NCBI RefSeq assembly: GCF_020832325.1
Contig: NZ_JAFIEU010000050.1
Location: forward strand, 62,001-126,000
Direction: 5' to 3'
From: Lunatimonas sp.
Lineage (GTDB): Bacteria > Bacteroidota > Bacteroidia > Cytophagales > Cyclobacteriaceae
DNA: 64,000 bases
The notes beneath the pieces are model-generated. The model made no database searches and was not told the origin of the DNA. It saw only the letters and a list, made by a program, of their open reading frames with translations. The position numbers and the translations under genes are program-made. Positions 1 to 8,800 of the stretch are shown here, one piece after another. Within the stretch, counting starts at the first letter, position 1. Every line of letters begins with the position of its first letter.

Positions 1-921
1 CACCACCGTCGCGGCTAGTTCTGGCTTATTTCCAGTATCTTTTTTGTTCAGCACCCAGTTGTGATCGTAGCCGCCGGCTATTTTTAGTTGAGGATAGTCA
101 TCGTCGATCCGATCGCCCACTAGGTGAGGAGTACGGAAATCCATAGGAGTACCTGCCACGGGAGCGATTTCACCTGTTGGTATCAGCACCTCGTTTACTG
201 GGGTGAAGTAGTCTGCGTTCAGGGTTAGCAGGTGGTTGTGGACGTTGCCATTGCCATGCCCGTTAAGGTTATAAAAACCATGGTGGGTTAAGTTTACAAT
301 GGTTTTTTGATCGGTCTCCGCTTCGTAGCCAATTTTGAATTCATTGTCGTCGGTGAGCTCATAAGTCATAATCACCGTTAGGTTTCCTGGAAATCCCGCT
401 TGCCCATCGGCAGAAATGTACTTTAATTTCAACAGTTGATCAGACGACTCCAATACCTCCCAGACAACGGCGTGATATCCACCAGGCCACCCATGCAGGT
501 TGTTGGGTCCGTTGTTTGCCTCCAATTGGTAGGTTTTGCCGTCCAGTGTAAACTGTGCATTGGCTATCCGATTGCCGTACCTTCCAATCGGTGCCCCAAA
601 GTAGCCGCCTCCGGCTTCCATGTAATCGTCGAGGTTGTCAAAGCCTAAATTGATGTCTTCAAAGTTTCCATCTTTGTCAGGGGTAAAAAGCTCCAATATG
701 CGCCCGCCGTAGTTGGTGACCGTCATTTCCAATCTGTTCTTATTTTTTAACAGAAAAAATCGGACATCTCCCTCCGGTAGGGTACGCTCAAATTTCTTAG
801 GATCAAGTTTGCTATGCATTTGTTCGGATTTTTCGTTGGTTTGTTGTTTGGTATTTTCTGAGGAGGTGCCGCATGCGAACGCAAGCAGTGCCATTCCCAT
901 AAAGTTGACTAGGGTTTTCAT
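1..921 (-). CDS. galM: Galactose mutarotase (aldose 1-epimerase), lipoprotein, 3' end cut by window
   Basis: Interconverts alpha and beta anomers of aldoses. The reading frame runs from ATG at 921 off the left edge (307 codons visible). It starts with a lipoprotein signal (lipobox LAFAC near residue 17), so the protein is probably periplasmic or membrane-anchored rather than cytosolic. Family landmarks are visible: GAPIGRYGNRIA, NNLHGW (first catalytic His region), NLTHHGFYNL (second His region) and GGYDHNWVL. The C-terminal catalytic Glu lies beyond the window. Its ATG overlaps the stop of the upstream GH2 gene in an ATGA (918-921), so the two are translationally coupled: the glycosidase would release sugar and this enzyme equilibrate it. 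The family call is firm; sugar specificity is not visible. Confidence 0.93.
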   Translation of the reverse strand, partial: MKTLVNFMGMALLAFACGTSSENTKQQTNEKSEQMHSKLDPKKFERTLPEGDVRFFLLKNKNRLEMTVTNYGGRILELFTPDKDGNFEDINLGFDNLDDYMEAGGGYFGAPIGRYGNRIANAQFTLDGKTYQLEANNGPNNLHGWPGGYHAVVWEVLESSDQLLKLKYISADGQAGFPGNLTVIMTYELTDDNEFKIGYEAETDQKTIVNLTHHGFYNLNGHGNGNVHNHLLTLNADYFTPVNEVLIPTGEIAPVAGTPMDFRTPHLVGDRIDDDYPQLKIAGGYDHNWVLNKKDTGNKPELAATVV

Positions 922-2762
922 TTTTCGCTTAGGTTGATGTCGTATAAGGATTGGTGAAGGGCTTTTAGCATATCGGGATCAAATTTCAAAATTTTTCGGT
1001 CGTAGGTCATCAGACCATTGACTTCTACCTCTACATCGGTGGTTTGTGTATAGATGGCAGCAGAAAGGCCCATCGGAATCAAAGGCTTCAGATCATTGAT
1101 AAGTTGATGATAGCGGTTGCTGAGTTCGGTCTTGTCTTTAAAACTTTGGTAGCCCCAGTTGTCTTTTTCCTGCCAGGTGTGGCCCTCTACCGGCAGGCCC
1201 AGGCCCCCGTATTCGCCCAATACGATAATTTGCTGCCGTCCCCAGATCTGAGGGTCTGGCATGACTGGGTCCGGATAGTTGTGCATATCCATGATTTGGC
1301 CCGATAGGGTGTAATTGCCGCCGCTTGCCCCGTTGACGAGTCGGGTGGGGTCGTACTGGACCGTCCAGTCCACAATCTCTTCTGTTTTGAACTGGCCCCA
1401 AGCTTCGTTGAAAGGAACCCATACTACGATAGAGGGGAAATGGTAATTGGCATCCATGATGGCTTTCCACTCCTTGCGGAAAATAGACTCAGACTCCGTT
1501 GTTCGCACTTTTTCCGTTCCTTTGCCAAGGACGCCTGGTCTGGATTCCCAGCGGTTGCCCATATCGCCACTGGGCATATCCTGCCACACCAACATGCCCA
1601 GCCTGTCACAGTGATAGTACCAGCGGGCAGGCTCCACTTTCACGTGCTTTCGGATCATGTTAAATCCCATTTCTTGGGTTTTTACGATGTCAAATAGTAG
1701 GGCTTCTTCCGTAGGTGCGGTGTAAAGCCCGTCGGGCCACCAACCCTGATCCAGCGGGCCGTACTGAAATAGAAACTCGTCGTTTAGCATCATCCGCTGA
1801 ATGCCGTTTTTGTCTGTCGCCATGCTGATTTTCCGCATAGCCGCGTAGCTTTTTACCTGATCAACCACCCGACGTCCTTCCATCAGGATTACTTCTACAT
1901 CGTATAGTACAGGTGTATCGGGTGACCAAAGTTTTGGATTGGCAACGGGTACTACGGCTTCATTTCCGGGAGATACTTCCCGTTCTCCCACTAGCTTTCC
2001 TGCCTCTAATACCCGGACCCGGATACGTTGTCCAGGTTTTGCCGATTGAACAAAGGGCCGAATGGAAAAAGCGTTTTGATCTACAATGGCCGTGTTCCTC
2101 AGGTCCGTGATATGTGATTCGGGTACGGTTTCCAACCATACAGATTGCCAAATCCCAGTGACCGGTGTGTACCAGATTCCATGGGGGGATTTGACCTGCT
2201 TGCCCCGAGGCTGAGGTCCATCATCGGTGGGATCCCACACCCGTACATCGATGGTCTGACTTCGTCCAGAAGTCAGGTAGTCGGTGATATCGAAATAAAA
2301 GGGATCAAAACCGCCTTGATGCAGGCCAACGGATGTTCCATTGACGAATACCTCCGTCTCCCAATCCACGGCCCCGAAATGAAGCAGAAGGCGTTCATTT
2401 CTTCTGGGCTTGGCAGTTTGCACGATTTTTCTATACCAAAGTTCCTGTTCCGTACCTACTTCCCTGCCCACCCCGGATAGTGCAGACTCGACCGCAAAGG
2501 GAACCAATATGTTGCCTTCATGAGTCGCTGGCCGGGGGGAACCTTTCGCCAATATGGCATAGGACCACAAACCGTTTAATGTTTGCCAATTTGCCCGCTC
2601 CATTTGTGGACGTGGATATTCGGGTAGTGGATTGCCGGGATCTACCTGATCTGCCCAAGTGCTGCGGATTTTTCCTGCTACAATTTGCCATTCATTAGCT
2701 TGCGCAAAGAGTAAAAATGGCATGCAAAAAAACAAAACAACTACGAGTATTCGTTTCAACAT
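918..2762 (-). CDS. Secreted glycoside hydrolase family 2 (beta-galactosidase/beta-glucuronidase-like)
   Basis: A 614-residue exo-glycosidase with a signal peptide (hydrophobic residues 4-20, ending FAQA). Domain order is typical of GH2: jelly-roll sugar-binding domain (about 40-215, with FGAVDWETEVFVNG), immunoglobulin-like domain (about 215-320) and a TIM barrel. The barrel carries the acid/base in WVPFNEAWGQF and the probable nucleophile Glu in VLGEYGGLG; RKHVKVEPARWYYHCDRLG is the usual pre-catalytic strand. It is shorter than E. coli LacZ and lacks its C-terminal domains, as in many Bacteroidota GH2 enzymes. It is translationally coupled to the downstream mutarotase. The substrate (beta-galactoside, glucuronide or mannoside) cannot be decided from sequence. 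Confidence 0.9.
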   Translation of the reverse strand: MLKRILVVVLFFCMPFLLFAQANEWQIVAGKIRSTWADQVDPGNPLPEYPRPQMERANWQTLNGLWSYAILAKGSPRPATHEGNILVPFAVESALSGVGREVGTEQELWYRKIVQTAKPRRNERLLLHFGAVDWETEVFVNGTSVGLHQGGFDPFYFDITDYLTSGRSQTIDVRVWDPTDDGPQPRGKQVKSPHGIWYTPVTGIWQSVWLETVPESHITDLRNTAIVDQNAFSIRPFVQSAKPGQRIRVRVLEAGKLVGEREVSPGNEAVVPVANPKLWSPDTPVLYDVEVILMEGRRVVDQVKSYAAMRKISMATDKNGIQRMMLNDEFLFQYGPLDQGWWPDGLYTAPTEEALLFDIVKTQEMGFNMIRKHVKVEPARWYYHCDRLGMLVWQDMPSGDMGNRWESRPGVLGKGTEKVRTTESESIFRKEWKAIMDANYHFPSIVVWVPFNEAWGQFKTEEIVDWTVQYDPTRLVNGASGGNYTLSGQIMDMHNYPDPVMPDPQIWGRQQIIVLGEYGGLGLPVEGHTWQEKDNWGYQSFKDKTELSNRYHQLINDLKPLIPMGLSAAIYTQTTDVEVEVNGLMTYDRKILKFDPDMLKALHQSLYDINLSEK

Positions 2763-2779
2763 ACGCTTTGGGTTTGAAG

Positions 2780-2787
2780 CAAATTTA
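2780..2787 (-). promoter_or_regulatory. Candidate -7 element for the GH2-galM operon
   Basis: On the minus strand TAAATTTG matches the Bacteroidota -7 consensus TAnnTTTG exactly and sits 18 bases before the GH2 ATG. I see no TTG -33 element at the expected spacing, so support is partial. Confidence 0.35.
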
Positions 2788-2808
2788 GTTTTAATAATGC
2801 GTACCTCC

Positions 2809-2840
2809 TTGCTTTGGCCTCTTTTTTTTGCCTATTTTTG
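2809..2840 (+). promoter_or_regulatory. Candidate promoter for the glycerophosphodiesterase gene
   Basis: TTG (2809-2811), 21-base spacer, then TATTTTTG (2833-2840), an exact match to the Bacteroidota TTG / TAnnTTTG pattern. Initiation would be near 2847, leaving about 100 bases of leader before the preferred start at 2952. Confidence 0.5.
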
Positions 2841-2951
2841 GAACCATAGGCACCCGGTATCTTTCGTAATCTATTCCCCCCAAAGAACGGTGGCGTTCCA
2901 ATGATTATAGGTGAAGGGTTACCACCCCAGCCTAGATTTGACTACTTAGCT

Positions 2952-3758
2952 ATGATGATTCAACAATTTCAGCTTCGGCTACTGCTCGTTTGTTTGGTAG
3001 GTACCGTTGGGGTATTTGGCGGCATGCCTTTGGCGGCACAAGAAATGCTTCTGCCCTCACAGGGTTTGTGTGCCCACCGGGGAGCGATGAGTACCTATCC
3101 GGAAAACACCCTGCCGGCCTTCCAAGAAGCAATTCGGCTTGGGGCTGAGATGATTGAATTTGATGTGCAGCTTAGTAAAGACGGAGCTTTGATCATTATA
3201 CACGATGCGGCAGTTGATCGGACCACCAATGGAAGTGGCCAGGTTGCTGATCTTACATTGGATCAGATTCGGAGGTTGGATGCCGGAAGTTGGAAAGGGC
3301 CGGAGTTTGCAGGTCTTCAGGTACCGGTTTTGGAGGAAGTGTTGGATATTATGCCGCGGGATATCTGGTTGAATGTACATATTAAAGGTGGTGAGGAGGT
3401 AGGCCGAAGGGTGGCTGAGCTAGTAATCGCGACGGATCGTGTCCATCAATCGGTGTTGGCAGTGGAATCTGCGGCACGAAGAGGTGCCAAGCAGGTCCTT
3501 CCCGATATTTTGATCTGCAATATGGAGCGGCAATCCGGGGGATGGGACTATGTGAATAGCACGATTGAGATGGGTGCGGATTTTATTCAGCTACGGGGCG
3601 ATGTCGATCCGATATTTGCAGAATATGCCGCAAAACTAAAGGACCACAGTGTGAGGGTCAACTATTTCGGCACCGATGATCCCGAGGTGGTGTGCAGGCT
3701 TTGGGACATGGGTATTGACTTTCCCTTAGTCAACGATATCAGCGGGCTTAGACGGTAA
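2952..3758 (+). CDS. Secreted glycerophosphodiester phosphodiesterase family protein
   Basis: Hydrolyses glycerophosphodiesters to glycerol-3-phosphate and an alcohol, probably in the periplasm. The start at 2952 gives 268 residues beginning with a signal peptide that ends in PLAAQ; an upstream ATG at 2901 would put 17 non-hydrophobic residues before it. The GDPD signature is clear: CAHRGAMSTYPENT (catalytic His-Arg and metal Glu), EMIEFDVQLSKDG (metal Glu and Asp) and IIIHDAAVDRTTNG (second catalytic His). Where most family members have a third metal Glu (NIEIK) this protein reads NVHIKG, a His. The gene stands alone between a divergent GH2 operon and the sigma factor. Substrate unknown. Confidence 0.88.
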   Translation: MMIQQFQLRLLLVCLVGTVGVFGGMPLAAQEMLLPSQGLCAHRGAMSTYPENTLPAFQEAIRLGAEMIEFDVQLSKDGALIIIHDAAVDRTTNGSGQVADLTLDQIRRLDAGSWKGPEFAGLQVPVLEEVLDIMPRDIWLNVHIKGGEEVGRRVAELVIATDRVHQSVLAVESAARRGAKQVLPDILICNMERQSGGWDYVNSTIEMGADFIQLRGDVDPIFAEYAAKLKDHSVRVNYFGTDDPEVVCRLWDMGIDFPLVNDISGLRR

Positions 3759-3844
3759 ATTTCAAAGGATTATTTTTTTAAGCGGGTATTTTCGAAGGAA
3801 GAAATATACTAACTTGGGGTCAACTAGCACGACTCAATCCCAAA

Positions 3845-4402
3845 ATGACCGACCAACAACTTTGCGCTTTACTCCATTCTGGAGATAAAAAGGCTTTTGA
3901 TATCCTCTATGAGAGGTATTGGAAGCGCCTATTTGTGTATGCATATAAGATTTTTGAGGACCAACTGATCTGTGAAGATATTGTCCAGGAAGTTTTTGTC
4001 CGTTTGTGGGAGCGTGCGACACAGGTGAAGATCGAAGAGTTGGAAAACTATTTGCTTAGGGCCACCAAATATCAGGTGTTAAATGCCATACGGGACTTGA
4101 AGCGAACAACTTCTTACGAAAATATTTTGCCCCATCTTCCGGTGGCGCTAGCGGTAGATCTGATTTATGATGAACAAGAAACCTCGGAACTCATCAGTCG
4201 AAGTGTAAAGACCTTGCCAGAAAAATGCCAAGAGATCTTTTTGATGAGTAGGGAAGAAGCGCTCTCTAATAAGGAAATTGCTCAAAAACTCCATATCTCC
4301 GTTAGGACGGTGGAAGCCCACTTGTATAAGGCAATGAAAATACTGAAAAAAAGCCTCAACAAAATAAATATTGGAATCGGGTTTATCTTGAGTTTTTTAT
4401 AG
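3845..4402 (+). CDS. ECF-type RNA polymerase sigma-70 factor (Bacteroidetes FecI-like)
   Basis: A 185-residue ECF sigma factor that directs RNA polymerase to target promoters, most likely those of the adjacent SusC/SusD locus. Region 2 is at about 10-75 (DKKAFDILYERYWKRLF, then CEDIVQEVFVRLWER) and region 4 at about 125-175 (LPEKCQEIFLMSREE, then NKEIAQKLHISVRTVEAHL, the helix-turn-helix). The C-terminus is a hydrophobic stretch (INIGIGFILSFL), which some Bacteroidota ECF factors carry. The next gene is its FecR-type anti-sigma factor and the one after is an STN-containing SusC, completing a transenvelope signalling set. The 289-base gap before fecR is long for such a pair and contains a repeated leader element. 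Confidence 0.95.
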   Translation: MTDQQLCALLHSGDKKAFDILYERYWKRLFVYAYKIFEDQLICEDIVQEVFVRLWERATQVKIEELENYLLRATKYQVLNAIRDLKRTTSYENILPHLPVALAVDLIYDEQETSELISRSVKTLPEKCQEIFLMSREEALSNKEIAQKLHISVRTVEAHLYKAMKILKKSLNKINIGIGFILSFL

Positions 4403-4575
4403 CAAATTTATTTTGTTATAGGTATTTATATTAATAATTAATTTTGAATTATTATTTTTGCATTCATAAGTATTGGGTGTTTTTTTCAAAATTACAAATT
4501 ATTTTTTGATTTGAGGTAAGTAGTTTTTTTGATTCACGGTACTAGCTGTTTCAGACCGATGAAATCGAGCATGAC

Positions 4576-4689
4576 GTAGCCGTCACACACTGGTATGCCC
4601 CAATAGCTATCGGGGTAACCATGCGAGATTCCATCCCGATAAACCGGGACAGGTTGTGACCTTTGAAAAATCAATTATAGACACATGAA
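4576..4689 (+). repeat. Repeated leader element, copy A (upstream of fecR)
   Basis: This stretch resembles, on the opposite strand, the leader of the hybrid kinase gene (60910-61028). Shared blocks in order: GTAGCCGTCACACACTGG (copy B GCTATCGTCACACATAGG), ATGCGA, then about 55 bases from TCCCGATAAACCGGGA through GGTTGTGAC, TTGAAAAA, CAATTAT to ACATGAAA, with few mismatches. Copy A also has the near-palindrome CCCCAATAGCTATCGGGG (4598-4615); TCCCGATAAACCGGGA itself can form a small hairpin. The repeat ends in an ATG at 4685, seven bases before the fecR ATG and in another frame, opening the nine-codon ORF 4685-4714. It could be a REP-like dispersed element or a shared cis-regulatory leader. Confidence 0.75.
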
Positions 4690-4691
4690 AA

Positions 4692-5660
4692 ATGGACAAA
4701 GATCATTTTTTTAGCCTGTTGGATAAACAAGCAAAGGGCTTAAGTAGCCCGGAGGAAAATCGACTGATTTCAGATGTATTTGACGCAATGCAGCAGCGTT
4801 CGCTGTCTTGGGATATGAACGAACGGGAAGAAGCAGCGATTAAGACCCGCATCAAACGCCGGGTGGATGCCCGATTGGGGGACACTAAGAAAGAGAGAGT
4901 TATCGATATTTCCTTTCTGAGGTATGCTGCGGCGATTTTTATCGTATTGGGATTGGCCTTCGTCCTTTTTAATCAGACCACCCAAATGCCACCGGTACCA
5001 ATGGCAGAGCGAATCACCGGGCCTCGCCAAAAAGCGGTAATTACCCTCAGGGATGGGTCGTTGGTCTATTTGAATGTAAATTCAAAAATCCGCTTTCCGG
5101 AGGAATTTGCTTCCGATTCCCGTGAAATTGAGCTAGAGGGTGAAGCCTTTTTTGAGGTGGTGCCGGATGGTAAAAGGCCATTTGTCGTAGCGAGTCGCGG
5201 AGTCAAAACCCGTGTGTTGGGGACTAGCTTCAACGTGAAGGCAGCAAACAAAAACGAGGTGGAAGTGATGGTCAAGACGGGGAGCGTGGGGGTTTTTCAA
5301 GGACGTAGCGACGAAGAGCGACAGTTGGTGCTAAGCCCCAATCAGTTGGCAGTAGTAGATCCGGAAAATCGGAGCGTGGTGGTTTCAGCAGTAAACGTCG
5401 ACGATTACCTTACTTGGCGCTCGGAGACCATCACCTTTGATTTGGTACCATTCGGGGACGTGATGTCACGCTTGGAGCGGGTCTACAATGTGAAGATAGA
5501 AATTGAGGGAATGGATTCCCGTGAATGCTTGATAAGAGCCTCCTATGAAAATAGAAGTCTCTTTACGATCCTTTATGGATTGAAAAATTTGGCGGATTTT
5601 GACTATGAGCAAAAGGCTGACGGCAATTTGGTGATCCGCTACAGAGGATGTAAAAATTAA
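4692..5660 (+). CDS. FecR-family anti-sigma factor
   Basis: A 322-residue inner-membrane anti-sigma factor. The N-terminal cytoplasmic part (1-72) should hold the sigma factor; one membrane helix follows (about 75-95, YAAAIFIVLGLAFVLF); the periplasmic FecR domain begins near 110 (GPRQKAVITLRDGSLVYLN, then IELEGEAFFEVV and VLGTSFNVKA); and a C-terminal DUF4974-like domain (about 250-320, ITFDLVPFGDVMSRLERVYNV) is built like the STN domain of the SusC partner. The sigma gene lies upstream and SusC 166 bases downstream. The start at 4692 keeps the full N-terminal domain; an ATG at 4685 is out of frame. Confidence 0.93.
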   Translation: MDKDHFFSLLDKQAKGLSSPEENRLISDVFDAMQQRSLSWDMNEREEAAIKTRIKRRVDARLGDTKKERVIDISFLRYAAAIFIVLGLAFVLFNQTTQMPPVPMAERITGPRQKAVITLRDGSLVYLNVNSKIRFPEEFASDSREIELEGEAFFEVVPDGKRPFVVASRGVKTRVLGTSFNVKAANKNEVEVMVKTGSVGVFQGRSDEERQLVLSPNQLAVVDPENRSVVVSAVNVDDYLTWRSETITFDLVPFGDVMSRLERVYNVKIEIEGMDSRECLIRASYENRSLFTILYGLKNLADFDYEQKADGNLVIRYRGCKN

Positions 5661-5748
5661 GACAATAAACTATCGCAAAAACGCTTCAAAACTATAAAAA
5701 GACACTTAGAGATTGCCTATGAAACAGTAACCATCGCTTTAAAGAAAT

Positions 5749-5772
5749 CCGGGACTGCTGCAACAGTCCCGG
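5749..5772 (+). promoter_or_regulatory. GC-rich hairpin in the leader of the first SusC gene
   Basis: CCGGGACTG (5749-5757), a six-base loop, then CAGTCCCGG (5764-5772): perfect nine-base arms between fecR and susC. No T-run follows, so it is not a standard intrinsic terminator. It could attenuate read-through, stabilise the susC message or be a binding site. Confidence 0.55.
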
Positions 5773-5826
5773 GTGGAATTTCAACGGGTCAAGGCCCATC
5801 AAGTTTAACAATAAACACTCAAAATT

Positions 5827-8800
5827 ATGAAAATTAATTTACTAAGGCTAATTGTGCTTTATTCAAAACAAACCCTCAAGTATTTTCTGCTACAGTTGCT
5901 TGTGATGCAGGTAGTGTTTGCGGAGCCTTCCTCTTCACAGGGGATGGAGGATTATCAGGTTAGCCTCCGGGCAACCAATCAGCGGCTGGTGCAGGTGCTG
6001 GATGAATTGGAGAAGCAGACAGATTTTGTGTTTGCCTACAACCAAGATGTAGCCCGAGACCGGTCACGGATAACGATTGACCTATCGAGCGACCTCAAGA
6101 CCATTTTGAAGGCAATCACCGAACAGGTTGATTACGATTTTAAGCGGGTCAATGAAAACATCTACGTTACTAAAAGCGAAGCCGCTGGAGTAAAGATCGC
6201 TCAAATGGAGGTGGAAGAGGAAGTAAACTTTGAGCGGCGGGAAATCGATCTTCGGGGCAAGGTCACCGATGAATCCGGGCAACCCATTCCGGGGGCCACG
6301 GTAATTGTAGAAGGCACGACTATTGGCACCGTAACGGATATAGATGGGGAATTTGTGCTGAATGTGGGAGAGGGGGCAGTATTGCGGATTTCCTTTATCG
6401 GCTATGCGGCTGCCACGGTGACCGTCTCCAATCAGTCTGTGATAAATGTAGTTTTAAAAGAAGACCAATCCTCGCTTCAAGAAGTGGTTGTTGTGGGGTA
6501 TGGTACGCAGCGAAGGGAAGATGTTACCGGATCGGTGGCAACGGTTAATCAAGATGCCATAAAAAACCTACCTGTATCTACCTTAGATCAAAAAATGGTA
6601 GGCCAAGTTGCGGGAGTACAAATCCAACAAGTCTCAGGTGCTCCCGGTGCAGGTACCTCCGTTAAGATTAGGGGAAGTGGATCCTTGGGTGCAGGAAATG
6701 AGCCACTGTATGTCGTAGATGGAATGCCATATTCTGCTGGGATGAATCAAACCTTAAATCCACTGATGTTCATCGATCCCAATATCATTGAGTCAATTAC
6801 TGTGTTGAAAGATGCTTCATCAACAGCTATTTATGGGTCACGGGGAGCCAATGGGGTAATTATGATTACCACTAAAAAAGGGGCTTTTGAACAAACCAAC
6901 GTAAGTGTTTCCTCGATGTACGGTGTACAGCAGGTTCCACAGCAAGGCCGTCCAAATTTATTAAATCAAAGGGAGTTTGCGCAATTTCAGAGAGATAGGA
7001 TCGATATTGCCGTGAGACAGACCGAAAACAGGGCTGCAGTTTTGGAGGACTATCCGGTGGAATATCGTGACTTAGATGCACTTACTGGTAAAGGTACAGA
7101 CTGGTATGATTTGATTCTACAAACGGCGCAGATTCAGGACCACAGTGTCAATATTCAGAAGGGTACGCAAGATTCACGAATTAACCTAAATTTTGGATAC
7201 TTCAAACAGGAAGGGGTTTTGATAAATACCGGAGTTGAACGCTACAGTGCCAATTTGGGAATAGATTCAAACCTAAGCGACAAATTTAAAGTAGGGGTTT
7301 CTCTCCAGCCAACGTTTATAGAACAGAATAGGGCAAACACAAATTTAAATCGAGAGGATATTTTGGGGGTCAGTATTTGGGCTAACCCTATATCCACGCC
7401 CTACGATGAAAACGGAAATCTAGTACCTTATATCCGGGCACCCCAAAGCCGGTTTCACTCAGCCTGGAGCTTTGCAAACCCGCTTTATTCTTTGCAGGAA
7501 ATGACCCAAAAGCAGAATACCTTTCAAAACTTAGGTATTGCGTTTGCGGAGTGGTCCCTACTCCCCAATTTAGTGTTTAAATCTTCGTTAAACACGATAT
7601 TACAGGCTTCAAAATTCTATCAATATACACCTAGTACCATTGGCGGATCGAATAGACCTCCTGTGCCAGGAACTGGAAGATCTTCGAATAACCGGTCGGA
7701 TAGCTTTGATTGGTTGATAGAGAATACGTTGACTTATGATTTGACATTTGGCAAGCATCGAATCAATGCCTTGGCCGGATATACGACCCAAAAATTTAGA
7801 TCCAATAGCATAAATCTCAACGCAAGTCCATTTCCAAATGATTTAATCACCACCATCAATGCTGCCCAAGCGATTGAGTCATGGGGAGAAGGAGTCAATG
7901 AGTGGAGTATGATATCCTACTTGGGAAGGGTTAATTATGCGCTGAATGATAAATATTTGTTTACTGCGACTTTCCGATCCGACGGTTCTTCCAGATTTGG
8001 CAGTGAAAATCGATTTGCCTTATTCCCATCATTGGCTGCGGCCTGGAGGGTTTCTGAAGAGGCGTTTTTTGATAATGTAAATTGGCTCGATGAGTTTAAA
8101 ATTAGGGCAAGCTATGGAAAAAGTGGGAATAACAACATTGGAAACTACGCACATTTGGCCTCCATTAGTGCAGGCTCCTATATATTCGGCAATAATCAAG
8201 TAACCGCTTCAAGCGTTGGCATTTCTAATCCTTTTCTGACTTGGGAGGAGTCCAATCAAGTGGATTTGGGGCTTGATTTTCAGTTTTTGCAGAATAGACT
8301 ATCCTTATTGATTGACGTGTATAGACGGGAAAGCAATAACATGTTGCTAAATGACGTCATTCCAGCCATCACAGGATTCAATTCTCAGACGATTAATCAG
8401 GGAAATGTGAGAAACACAGGATTGGAGGTTGCCCTTGGTGGGTCGCCGGTTACTGGAGAATTTACTTGGGATATCAATGCGAACATTGCATTTAATCGAA
8501 ACAAGGTGATTGCGTTAAACGACAATACGGTTAGGATTTTGGCGGGCAATAACGATGGCAATCCAACGCATATCTCCGTTGTGGGTAAGCCTATTGGCCA
8601 ATTTTATGGATTTGTGCTGGAGGGGGTATATACCTTGGAGGATCTCGAAAGCCCGGACATTGTCATCACCCCGCAGGTGTATGAAGGGAACGTAAAATAC
8701 CGGGATATCGACGGTGATGGGCTGATTAATGATGTGCTTGATTATACAATTATTGGAAATCCACATCCCGATTTCATCTTTGGACTAACCAATAATTTTG

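Noticed and set aside
4598-4615. CCCCAATAGCTATCGGGG as an intrinsic terminator of the sigma gene
   Set aside because: No T-run follows, it is about 200 bases past the sigma stop, and it is within the repeated leader; it is treated as part of that element.
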